A DNA stretch of 64,000 bases from Hsuehochloa calcarea (Eukaryota; Streptophyta; Magnoliopsida; Poales; Poaceae): NCBI GenBank assembly GCA_036346395.1, contig CM070596.1:18018177-18082176 (forward strand), written 5' to 3'. The translations under genes and the position numbers were made by a program. Positions 1-11,164 of this stretch are shown here, in pieces. Position 1 is the stretch's first letter. Every line of letters starts with the position of its first letter. Below the pieces are notes generated by a model. It was not told where the DNA came from, did no database searches, and worked only from the letters and a program-made list of their open reading frames with translations.

Positions 1-319
1 TTATAGTTCAGCAAAACCTCTGGAATTACCACTTAGTTCTCCCTTTCTAACCCCGAAGATTAAACCAGAATATGCCAGAACAGTCTACTTCATATTTTAA
101 TTTCTATTTTTCTATAACTTGAAAAGTAGTAAACAATGGTAGTTCTAAAAACTACTAAGAATTATATATCTTATTCAAGTTATGACAATAGTTAAATTAC
201 TCCATGTACCAAAAAGATTACTTTGACGAATAATTCCCAATAAGGATTTCATCTAGAATCTCCATCACCTCAATTATTTAAGGATAAACACCTTAAACTC
301 TCAACACTGACACACTTAC
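1..319. other. AT-rich flank of an older transposon, no gene
   Basis: No coding pattern is visible. Positions 315-319 (CTTAC) are the left target-site duplication of the solo LTR that starts at 320. The same pentamer recurs at 9495-9499, so this stretch was once contiguous with the AT-rich sequence from 9500 onward. It is probably the far part of the minus-strand LTR element whose 5' end is at 14322. Confidence 0.6.
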
Positions 320-875
320 TGTAAGATCCCAATTTTTGAAGTTTCAAATCCTTTTTAAGTAGTTTACTCCCATAGAAAATTTCATTAAATTTTATTTGAA
401 TTTAATAAAGCTTAAATAAGACTTTAAAAGTAAAAACAATTTAATATGATTAATCTGAACATCAATAATTCTAAAACTATTTTATTTGAGTTCTTTGTGC
501 TTGGTAGTATTTTCTAGATTTTGCTGGAATTGTTTTGAGTTCATTTGTTATTTTTAATTTGTCATTTGGATTTTCTGGTATTTTCTAAAATAGAAAACCT
601 ATTTAAAATTTCAGGAAAGTCAATGGACTGAATTCTTTTTCCGACCCAATCTCTTTTCTCCCTTTGGCCTAGTCCACCCAGCCCAACCCCCTCGCCCATA
701 GCTCAGCCCACCTCATTATCGCGTCGCACGCGCGTGCGCCACGTGTCCCGTGCTTGAGCCTCTATCACTGACGTCTAGGTCCCACCTATCAGGTTCGTCT
801 TTGCCGTCCCCGACTCGGACTCTCTCTCTCCCGCCGTGCCACTGCCATAGCCAACTGGACTCCGCGTCTTGGTGC

Positions 876-883
876 TATTTAAA
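876..883 (+). promoter_or_regulatory. LTR TATA-like box
   Basis: TATTTAAA lies about 560 bp into the LTR, just after a GC-rich stretch and directly before the duplicated unit. The equivalent position in the related LTR at 31615 also carries TTATTTAAAG (near 32161). It is the probable transcription start region of the element. Confidence 0.45.
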
Positions 884-885
884 GC

Positions 886-2242
886 CCCGAGGATCTTCGT
901 TTTCCACACCCTGCCTCTTGCCAAGTCCGAAAAGTCTAGCCGCTGTCAAGGTCATCGCCTAGCTGTCGAAATCGCGTACAGACGAAATTCACAACCGAAA
1001 CCTTTATCGCTATCTTTCGCCACCGTTAGTGAGTCCTATCCCCCCGTCTTCACCTTCACCAGGATCGTATCGACGAGATCTACACGACCGCCACCAAGAA
1101 GTTGCCAGAGCATCGCCATCACTCGCTGTCACTGCTTAACCCACATCATCGATCAACTCCGTCATCCCCTTGTGTCCATAGACCAAACGGTGAGACCTCG
1201 TCGTCTCCTCTTTTGGATGTGCACCTCCATTTGCACCATCATGGCCCCAAACACTGACGACCTTAGGTTTCCGAGCCACCGCAGCCATCGAGTCAACGTG
1301 GAAGCCACGTGTCTGCCATGTGTACACCATGTCGTGACCTCAAGCTTGCATGTTAGGCGTGTCAAGACCGAGTCACCACCACCCACGCCCCCCAAATCCA
1401 ATCCCGTGGACTAGGTCCATGATAGACCTAGTCACTGATGTGTGGACCCCATATGTGAAGAATCTAGACCCATCATTATGAGTTAATAGAGTATTTTGGT
1501 AATTAATGATAATCGTCACGTGAACTAATATTTTTTATGAGTTGGTGAAACAAGTTGAGTCCCGAGGATCTTCGTTTTCCACACCCTGCCTCTTGCCAAG
1601 TCCGAAAAGTCTAGCCGCTGTCAAGGTCATCGCCTAGTCGTTTAAATCGCGCATGCATTTAAATTCACAACCGAAACCTTTATCGCTATCTTTCGCCACC
1701 GTTAGTGAGTCCTATCCCCCCGTCTTCACCTTCACCAGGATCGTATCGACGAGATCTACACGACCGCCACCAAGAAGTTGCCAGAGCATCGCCATCACTC
1801 GCTGTCACCGCTTAACCCACATCATCGATCAACTCCGTCATCCCCTTGTGTCCATAGACCAAACGGTGAGACCTCGTCGTCTCCTCTTTTGGATGTGCAC
1901 CTCCATTTGCACCATCATGGCCCCAAACACTGACGACCTTAGGTTTCCGAGCCACCGCCGCCATCGAGTCAACGTGGAAGCCACGTGTCTGCCATGTGTA
2001 CACCATGTCAGCGGCCTCACGCTTGCATGTTAGCTGTGTCAGCACCGAGTCAGCCACCACCCACGCCCGCCCCAAATCCAATCCCACGTGGACTAGGTCC
2101 ATGATAGACCTAGTCACTGATGTGTGGACCCCATATGTGAAGAATCTAGACCCATCATTATGAGTTAATAGAGTATTTTGGTAATTAATGATAATCGTCA
2201 CGTGAACTAATATTTTTTATGAGTTGGTGAAACAAGTTGAGT
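886..2242 (+). repeat. Direct tandem duplication, two units of about 680 bp, inside the LTR
   Basis: Unit 1 (886-1560) and unit 2 (1561-2242) both begin CCCGAGGATCTTCG and end GAAACAAGTTGAGT. They are nearly identical, including the block with ACGACCTTAGGTTTCCGAG. Unit 2 differs by small changes near 1639-1665 and by short insertions near 2010-2085. The copy-specific differences show that the duplication is not brand new. Unit 1 starts three bases after the TATA-like box, so the R/U5 region of the LTR is doubled. Confidence 0.9.
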
Positions 2243-2246
2243 CCCG

Positions 2247-4009
2247 TGATGATGAAGTCTTAGGATGTCATCATGTGTTGATGAGCATCAAGACAAGATA
2301 ATGAAGTGAAGAGGATCATCATGTGTTGATGATATTCAAGTTAAGATCCCGGACTTGGAGTGATGTTCGTCATCAAGTGATTACTCCAAGATGGATGCTC
2401 AAGGTAAATGTATGACTAGCACAGGCTAAGGATATGTTCCTAGTCTTTTACTGATCTCGGTGTTTGGTGTGGAGACATAATTGCTAGTATAGGTTGTCGT
2501 ACTGTTAAGAGGGGTCTTAACTAGTAGCTTGAGTGTGTCATGTGTTGATAGCTCTTAGTGCTTGCTCTAGCGTTCTTTAGCATGTTGCCGATTTTTGCGA
2601 ATGTGTTTTGCAAACAGTTGAGGCTCATGTATAATCCTTGTAGCATGTGACTTTAATTTGTGAATGTGTTTTGTAAATAGTTTAAGTCCATGTACCAAAT
2701 TCCTTACGACATGATTATGAAAGTCGGCAAATATGTTTTGCAACTTGTTGAGAATCATGCTTTCTTTTCTTGGTTGCATCGCGCATCAATTGATAAATGT
2801 GTTCTGCAAATTGAGTTGAAACAACATGCAAATTATGTTTTTCCTAGTCACCGGCACCGATCGAGCCTATGGGCTGATCAGTGACCGTCCACCTTCTGGC
2901 CTAACCGAGCTTAGTGCTTGGGTCGATGTTCCGTGGTGAATACCTAGTTGACCGGTCTGACTAGTGGGACCCCGGTCTGACCGCCATGTGTTGGCCAATA
3001 TGACCGTCCCTATGGTCAGTCACCTATGGTTAGCTTTTTGGAAGATGTGTTTTTCTCTTGCCTTGGCTCCTTTGTGGTCTAACCACCACTCACGGTCTGA
3101 CCAGTTTGGTCTGGTCTGATCGGGCCTTGTGAGGGAGGTCAGTCCTGTTGAGTGTCCAACGACTAGTTTTTATAACCGTTGGAGCTATTGTGGTCTGACT
3201 GGCCATTGGTTGGCGGTTAGGCCGTGTATCCATATTTTTCTGCAGATTCTCCTCCAACAGCCAGTTTTCTTGTGTGGGTGTATAAATACCCCTTGTGGCC
3301 GGTTGTGGGAGAGTGCTGGTGCCATTTTTGTTTCCCTTGAGCAAAGAGCAAGCCCTCCCCTATCTTTTGTGCACGTGTTGTATTTAGTGAGTTTAGAGAG
3401 CAAAATCCTAATAAATGTGTTTCATTAGGTGTTGGTTTTAGTATCTATCGAGCTTGGACACTTAATTCGTTCAAGTGAGCGTCTTCGATTTATTACTCTT
3501 GGTGTCTGCCGACACCTAGATGGCTTGGAGGAGTTACGCCAGTGATATTCTCAAAGAAGATTGTGAGAAGACCTGGGTGGTTGTGAGTGGCTTGGTGCTC
3601 GCCATCTCAGGAGTGGAGGAAGAGCAACCCCAAGTGAATTCAAGGTGTAGGCTCAATTTGTTGTGCCAGTCCAATTTGTTTCGTCTTACCTCAACGTGGA
3701 CTAGGGGAAACCAGCAAGTTTTCGATCTCCACGGGAAAAGTTCAATTGTTCTTATGGTTTGCTTTCTTGAGCTTTCCTTTTATGCAATTTACATTTGTAG
3801 AACTAAATTGCTTGGTTGTCTCCTTAGGATTGCAATTATTGTTTTAGTCTTAGTTTGTGGGTGCATTTAGTCAAGACTAGTTGATTTAGGTTTTAATTTT
3901 TGCAAAACCGAATTGATTTTCAATTCTGTATAAAATTTGGTTTTAGCAAAAGTTTTTTAAAAAACCACATATTCACCGCCCTCTAGTCGGCCTCCTTGAT
4001 CTTACAACA
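2247..4009 (+). mobile_element. SIRE/Maximus-type copia LTR, plus strand
   Basis: The right end, near 3971-4009, reads ATTCACCGCCCTCTAGTCGG then CTTGATCTTACAACA. This is the conserved 3' end of this copia LTR group and the reverse complement of the ends at 40471 and 54930. The body has the recurring GGTCTGACC motifs (2950-3130), also found in the copia LTR at 40471-42250. No coding domain is present, so it is a solo or truncated LTR. The left boundary near 2247 is where similarity to the duplicated unit stops. I could not fix a target duplication. Confidence 0.6.
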
Positions 4010-4449
4010 TGTTAGTGTGCTATACCACATACCCATGAGCCATAGACCCGTGGACAAAGTTCCATGGATCCAGTCTATAGACCGTGGGTCCTACTTGTCA
4101 GTCTCTATTTCCTAATTTTGAAATTTTTTATAATTCCAAAATTAATTGCTGACGTCATGCTGATGCAATATTTCATAATTTATTTTATAAATAAAATTCC
4201 AAAAATCCAGAATAGTGTTTTCTCTCTATTTTTCTTAGATTTAAATCTTCCGAGAGTTCGTTCTTCACCATACGAACTCCGATTGAGCCTATTCAATTTT
4301 CTAAATTCACCTAAATTCAAGCTATACTTTTCTATGTTTTTTTTATATTTTTGAAGTTTATTTGTTGCTTTGTTTTATATTTATTTGGGTTTTCGCTTTC
4401 GTTTGCGAGTAGATGTTGATACTTTGGGAGTTTTCGAGGAAGGAGGATG

Positions 4450-5605
4450 ATACGAGGGATGCCCGATCTTCTCAGTGAGAAACCATGGATAAATGATATG
4501 AAGTAGACGATGTTGCTAGCTTAACACTCGCGCCAATGCACGAACCCTCAAATCTTTGGAAAACGCCCAAAACACACCGGATAGTTGTTCGTCGCGAGAC
4601 CACAAACGACGAACGCCAAGTCCCTAATTTCCAATGGAACGACGGCTTGACCTTGAGTTGCAGAACGAATCAACGGATCACCTAGTCCTCTCTCAAAGTC
4701 CTCGCATGAACTCTGGTTTCGAAAGAACAAGCAATAGCTATGTTTCTATTCTTATGCATAAACTGGTCTGAGGTTACAATGGGGGTCTAACCCTCAATAT
4801 ATAGTGCCCCTTCACCTCCTCATGGCTGGCCAAGAGGCCCTACTCCTACTCTAATTCGGAATTAGAACTCCTACTCCAATTCCGACTCAATCTAAAACAA
4901 AAAGGAAACTCTAATTTTATAACCGTTATATTATTTCAGTCATATCTTTTGACTCAGGAGGAATTTTGGAGTGAGGGAGGATCCATTGGATCGGTCTTGA
5001 AGTTATCTTTCCAACAAGCCCAAGAACACCCAAATCGGACTCCGTTTGTGAAATTTATAACCGTTTTACTCCGGACTGTCCTGCTGATTCCGAATCCGAA
5101 TTTGATTCTTAGTTGATTCGAATTTGATTTCGGTTGGGGTTGTGGGAGATCTGAATTGGGCTTCAAAATATTATCCAAAACATGAGCTTTAAGTACCCTT
5201 TTGCTCTCCCATCACACGGGCTTCTTTCCTTCTTGATCAGCCGCATGGGCTGCTTGACTTTCTCCTTCTCAACCGCTTTGACCTTTTTGTTCTTCATCAC
5301 TAGGCAACAAATATAGTTACCCTCCTCCTTGTGCTCCTCTATTGCTTTGGCTCCGGCCTCCCTCTCTTTTTCAAAGACTTTAAGCTTGTCGAAACTGAGA
5401 ATGCACAAAGTATTGCTTTTACGTAGTGTCCAATTCTCAAGGAAAACACAAAGAAACTTGTTAAGAAACAATTGCACCTGTTGTTTGAGAAATATAGCTT
5501 TTGCTTCATAAACAGCGTCATAAGTAGTCGGGATATCCTCATCAGAGGAGTTGTCAAGCTCAAGACTAGTGCCAAGACATGGTTCAAGACAACTTGTACC
5601 TTTGA
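4450..5605 (-). mobile_element. Nested gypsy fragment: end of a coding region plus part of an LTR, minus strand
   Basis: Comparison with the uninterrupted LTR at 42700-43020 shows extra sequence here. The shared text breaks after the motif ACTTTGGGAG and resumes near TTTTCAAAATTACTTTG. On the minus strand the insert reads as an open frame (5163-5609) followed by an LTR-like stretch with a TATA box (CTATATATTG, near 4795-4805) and a transcript-leader-like segment to 4450. The arrangement resembles the fragment at 33765-34700. The family is not identified. Confidence 0.5.
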
Positions 5606-5609
5606 CCAT
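5163..5609 (-). pseudogene. Retroelement ORF remnant, 148 codons, Lys/Glu-rich
   Basis: The predicted protein has an acidic Ser-Asp-Glu stretch near its start (DNSSDEDIPTTYD), then a long helix-like region rich in Lys, Glu and Val. It resembles the linker part of plant retrotransposon gag proteins but has no zinc knuckle or enzyme motif. It lies directly upstream, on the minus strand, of an LTR-like segment with its own TATA box. The ORF could be the tail of a polyprotein or a captured gene piece. It is a remnant rather than a host gene: the frame stops at the edge of the insert and no splice pattern is evident. Confidence 0.35.
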
Positions 5610-5927
5610 TTTTAACCTATTTTTTCAAAATTACTTTGATTCAAACTATTGTATGTTATTTCAAATATTTAATTCTTTAAATGATTAGGTATTAGCTATA
5701 CACCTACTTGAATATATCCACCTTGCTCGTTGTATTATCCTGATCTTTTATCACCCTAGCTTTATTAATTATTAGTTGGTATTGTTATGGCACTAGCATG
5801 GGTTGGTTAGACACAAATAGTCTGCTTAGCCATGCGACGGGTTATTGATATCATTTTGAGTTACAAATCTAAACTTGACTAAGTGATTATTGAACAACTT
5901 TATGGTAAGACTGTGTGTTGTATGTTG

Positions 5928-8330
5928 TGTAACACTTTGGCTATGCGGAAGCCAAGATATTACCTAAAGTCTAACTCCAAGCAATGCTATGAATTAATTT
6001 CAAGAACCTTTCTACTGATAACATAAAAAGAGCAACAGAATGAATATATGAATTGAATCAGAATTCAATAACATTTCAAAACTCTAATTATCCAATCATA
6101 TTGAATCATTTATGATAAATCTATCATTAAACTATACGAAGATCCTTAGGCAATGACAAGTATTTATCAATCAAATAACATGAACAACCATCAAACTCCA
6201 TTTATTACAATCAAATATTTATCAAATGAAAGGTAATGACAAGTTCATCGAATTAAAAAGTGAATAATGTGAAGTGATTGAAGTGATCTTTGACTAGTCC
6301 CTACCAAGCATGCCGTCCTCGTTGTTTACCTAAACAAATAAACACGGTAAGAATGAGTCCACGACTCAGCAAGTACAACGAAATAACATGAACAACAATG
6401 AATAAGAACCTGACAGTCACAATACAGAATAAAAAGGTAGAATGATAGAAATCATATGAATGGATGAAATGCATGACCTACTCTTCTGCTTATACCGGTA
6501 TAGCTAGTGAACACCCGTCGATGTTCACTCATGCCCGCATTATTCAAAATACGGGGATCCAAGGCTCGTTTGAAGAATATTTCATAACGGAGATCCACTT
6601 TGCCCACATTGAAACGGTGGGTCTTACATGCCCATACTGGAATGATGGGTCTTTACATCTCACTCCCATGGGTGAAACATAAACAGTGAATGAATGATTG
6701 AATTCATGGATATGAAATACATAATCTTAAGAAGCATGGATTAACATTTATGAAAAGAAACAAGAATTATTGGAATTACTCGAAATCCATATAATTTAAT
6801 CATAGCATGAGCATCAAGCATTACAAACAGATATCAGTCAATACATTTTTCAATGTACTTGCCCATGTTGGAGTGATAGGACTTCACTACCCACTCCCGT
6901 GGGTGAAACATGAATGGATGAACGAATGAACATGTTGAACGTAAACATATTACCGAAGAATCATGGTATAACAATTATGAAGGAAAATAAGTAATACTGG
7001 AATTATCCATTACACATTCATCAATCATGTGGAACAAATAGCAATCACGACAATTCAATTGTACTTGCCTTTCGCGTTGCGACGCATTAGGAGGCAAATA
7101 TGATGCCACTAATCCTGAAGCCTCTCCTCCTACATAATTAAATTACTTACATAAGAACGACATGATAAGAAGACACTACTCGCATCACTTTAACTCGTCT
7201 TCCCAAAACCCAAGGTTTATATATTTGTTCTACTCAAATTAAGCGCATATCTAGCAGAAGCTATCTTTGGGCGAGTATTAAAACCTTCATAACTTTTTCT
7301 CTGAAACTCAAAAAGGTGAGATCTTAAACTCTCTGGAAATTTAATGAAATCCTCTACAATAACCTAGTTGGCAATACTTTCTAATTCGGCCAACTTTTGT
7401 GTCTAATAATCAGATGAAACTTTGTAACTATAACCTGTCAGACAGAAAATACTGCAGTAGAAGAAAATTCACAACTTTTAATTGGATTAACCAAAATTCA
7501 AGATTTTTAACAATCTGGAAAGGTTAAGAAATTTACTAAAATAATCATGTTGGGTAAAATCCCTTAATCAGCTTTTAACATAATCTTAATTAATAAACAT
7601 TCGTCAGATTCTCTAGACAGCGGTAAAGAAATCAACGTAACTTTTATACCACAACTCCGAATTGGGTGATCTTTAAACCTATGGAAAGCTGAGAACGAGC
7701 CCCACAATTCTCTAGGAAATGAAATCCTCCAATTCGGAATCTATCTACACAAAACTTCACAAACAAACAGATTGCAGATCTCTGAACCTACACACAACAG
7801 CACAACAAAAATCTAATCGGTAAAAACTAAAGATCAAATCGGGCTCAACCAGTGGGGAGATCATCGTTACCCCTTAAAGACGTGGCTGAGGTTTGTGGAA
7901 GGTCTCACATGAGGAGCTTCGCCTTCCTGGTCCTCCTGCCTCTCTCCTTCAATTGGCGCAGCCCGGCTTCTCCCTTCTTTGCAGCCCCGGACAGCAGCGA
8001 GGAGCGAACACAAATGGAGGAGAGCCGCGCCGGGGAGCTGCTGGTCCAGGAGGATGGTGCCTTGGGGGAGAGGAGGTGCGCAAGGGGGGGGGAAAGGGGA
8101 GAGGGTAGGGTGGCGGCTCAAGGGGTGAGGGAAGGGGGGCGGCTAGGGTTTAGAGGGGAGGGGCAACCCCTTGGCTGGCCCCCCACATGGGCCTCTTGGG
8201 CTGTGGCCCAAGGCCCAGGTTGGCCATTTTTCGCGAAAACCCCTTGCAACTCCTGAAAATTCCAATTTTCCATTTAATTCTTTCTACTGAATACACTTCT
8301 AATCGCCCGAATAAACTTCAGGGTATTACA
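5928..8330 (-). mobile_element. Gypsy solo LTR, minus strand, 2.4 kb
   Basis: On the minus strand it starts TGTAATACCCTGAAG (8330) and ends AGTGTTACA (5928). The flanks are TGTTG (5923-5927) and TGTTA (8331-8335), a 4-of-5 target duplication. The related LTR copy at 43261-43310 reads straight through this site, so it serves as an empty-site control. It shares family features with the LTRs at 29079-31165 and 33428-36532: a GGCCCAAG-rich GC block (8160-8225) next to the 5' end, and the GGCTTCC.AATAGCC/GGTAATATCTTGGC motif beside the 3' end. The open frames at 7852-8256 belong to the GC-rich block and are not genes. Confidence 0.85.
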
Positions 8331-10753
8331 TGTTATTTCTCGTTGATGGCATGTGTTGCACTTAACCAACAGGGTGAGAAAATATTTAGACTGAGGCAAG
8401 TGGATGGAATTGTGAATTGGTGGAGCTGTGTGCGTTTGGAAAAATATGAATGTGGTAGTTGGTAGTAGTTTGGCAGTCTTGTCTTGTCAATTAAGGGCTT
8501 AACTTTATACACCATTAAACTGATACATAACTGTACGACCACATACCTGGTACGGGACAAGCCTAACTTAGTAAGCTATGGAGTCTTGATATTGATTTCT
8601 CAGGCATGTAGGTTGGACTATATGCTACGGTGGAGGTGTGATTATATCTGTGTGGTGAGTCACATTTATGAGTGGTTCGTCGTGTCTAGGTCCAACGGCG
8701 TGCGACAGACCAACAATCTGTGTGCGGGTTTGGTGCTGGCAGTATGCACAACGGGAGGTTCAATTGTTGAGATGAAGTTTCGAAAAGGTTTTGTTATGTC
8801 TGGTGCTGGCTACAGTGGTTATATCGTATAGGTAAAGTGTACAACCTCTGTAGAGTCTTAAATAATTTATTCGAATAGCCGCGTCTGTGGTCATGGACAT
8901 GCTCGGAGATTTTACACGAGGGGTAGATTTTCATAGTAAAACAATTAGGAAGAGACAGTTGTGTGGTTTAACACATGTGGTTGTGTGAAAGAGATTGTTT
9001 AGGCTTTGCGGTCTTTGTGAAAACACCTGTTAAACTATTATTGTTTATTTGTTTTAAATTATGCTTTCAATCTATTATTTGTATTCAAATGCAAATGTTG
9101 TTTTTTTACGAAATAACCATAGAAGCCATTTCCTTGAAATAAGTCATCATCTATAATTGCATTATGTGGTAGGACTTGTTGAGTACTCATTCTTGCTGCA
9201 ATCATTCAGCTGGAGTGGAGGAGTTTTTGCGTGCTTTTGAGGAGCAGTTTAACGAGAAGGGTGATCGCTAGGTCTGGATCCCAGTCGGTTTCCTGTGGCA
9301 AGTTGATGGGTTTCCACTCGAGTTGTTTCCGTTCCACTGCCGTCTCTTTACTTAGTGCTAGCCCTGTTTATCCTTATATTTGCCATGTGTAGAATGATAT
9401 TCATCTATATATGTTGATACTGTGTGCACTAGTGTGATCCTAAATAAGTTCATTACACATAGATGGTCCAGATTTGTATATTTGGGTTCCGACACTTACC
9501 CCAACCAAATTAATTCTATCAATGATTATGCAGATTATCAGAATCCAATTTGTTCCACTACTTCCACTCATACTCATGGGTGCCCAAAATCCTAGCATAA
9601 AATACAAAGCCCAATTTCAACCTCCAAGACTCCAATAATTGAAACATCAATAATCCTTACTAATCAACTAACTGTCCAAATAAATAAATAAATTACTTCA
9701 CCCATCTTAGGCCCTCATTAAACCACACCATCCAATTTCACCTACACAATCTTGCAAATTACACAATCGTGATATTCTAATTAATTGATCAAGATTCTCA
9801 AACTTTCAATAATTCTAGTATTCTCCACCAAAATGAACAAAAGTTCTTGGACCATAAATTTCTATATGTTCTACTAGTTGCAACACAGTTTAGCTGCAAA
9901 AATAATCATTTAATTTGAATCAAGTTCTCTCAAAGAAATGATATCATAAAATCAATTTATCCTCAATTGCACCTCAAATAACTTGGTACTCAAAGCCTCA
10001 CAAAATCACCTACTTGACCACTACTATCCACTTGCCACTATATACTCTAAAATATTTTGTAAAACAAATCGATTATTCCTTTCTCAAAACAAGAGGTAAA
10101 TAAAATAAATTTCAGCACACATGAATAGGTTAACCACTTGCAGTAAGCACAAGACCAAAGGAAATAGTCAAATATCAATGATCCTGAAAAAGCAAAAGAC
10201 GATATAACAGTTGGGGGCACATGTCCCACAAGAAGAGAATATCAAACCACAACCAAAACAATAAAATATTGCTATTGAAACTTGAGAAACTCTTATGCGG
10301 AAAAAATAAAAAGGTTAAACACACTTCAATAAGTTGCAAGTTACAAAACTTGACCCCAATCTCAAGTACTTCTACTACACTTTTTTCTTTAATAAGGAAA
10401 CATTTTTCTTTGATTACGACTTCACTTTGCTAACTCAAATAAGAACTTTTAAGACCAAATCACATGAATCACTTAAGAACCAAGGGAACTTTTCAACACG
10501 ATACTTTTCTCAACAAATTTCAGCTACCACATAAATCCTTAACTCTAAAATATCACGAATGCAAATCTCAAAACCTTTCATTTAAAAATTATCACAAAAG
10601 ACGATCAAATTATTTTTTTATAAGAATCAACAACACCCTCACAAACCCTTACCGACAATTTTATTAACATCAATATCATACACTCTTACCAGGAATCATC
10701 ATACCCTATTACCTCATCATAAACTTTCCAAAAGAAACATAATATGTTGCTTC

Positions 10754-10756
<3 letters not shown>

Positions 10757-10825
<69 letters not shown>
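10757..10825. repeat. (AT)n microsatellite
   Basis: About 35 uninterrupted AT dinucleotides lie inside AT-rich transposon sequence. The length is likely to vary between accessions. Confidence 0.98.
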
Positions 10826-10827
<2 letters not shown>

Positions 10828-11164
10828 ATTGCAACAAGTAACTTGTTCTAGAAAATCTATTATACAAACCACATTATTGAAGTTAAACTAGTTTAACAAG
10901 GACATATTATCATATGACAATATTTAAATTACTTATTAAATTTCAACCATTCAACTCTTAGCGACGCTTAACACTAAATATTAGCGCACACTAATTGCAA
11001 TCTAGATATTCTTATTAATAATTGACGATTACAATAATCATATAAGAAATTATGGTCCTAGTTCAATTTGTAACCACATAAATATTTATAAACACATATT
11101 CAACATTTCACCTTGTGCTCAGAAATTAGAGCAAAATTTCATTAAAGCTTCAATAATATGAACT

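Larger units (their letters stand above)
320..9494 (+). mobile_element. Gypsy-type solo LTR, expanded to 9.2 kb by nested insertions
   Basis: The LTR starts TGTAAGATCCC at 320 and ends TTCCGACA at 9494. It is bracketed by a perfect 5-bp duplication, CTTAC, at 315-319 and 9495-9499. Its 3' half (about 4200-4450, 5610-5927, 8336-9494) aligns by eye with the LTR at 42700-44502, which is followed by a Met-tRNA primer site, and this fixes the family as a gypsy element. Its 5' part resembles the LTR heads at 31615 and 52196. No internal domain or second LTR lies between the duplications, so it is a solo LTR. Three later insertions interrupt it: a copia LTR (about 2247-4009), a gypsy fragment (about 4450-5605) and a solo LTR (5928-8330). 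The long LTR and the primer site suggest the Tekay/Del lineage (inference). Confidence 0.8.

Noticed and set aside
7852..8256. Open frame of 134 codons
   Set aside because: Falls in the GC-rich leader block of a minus-strand solo LTR that recurs in other LTRs of the family; no recognisable domain.
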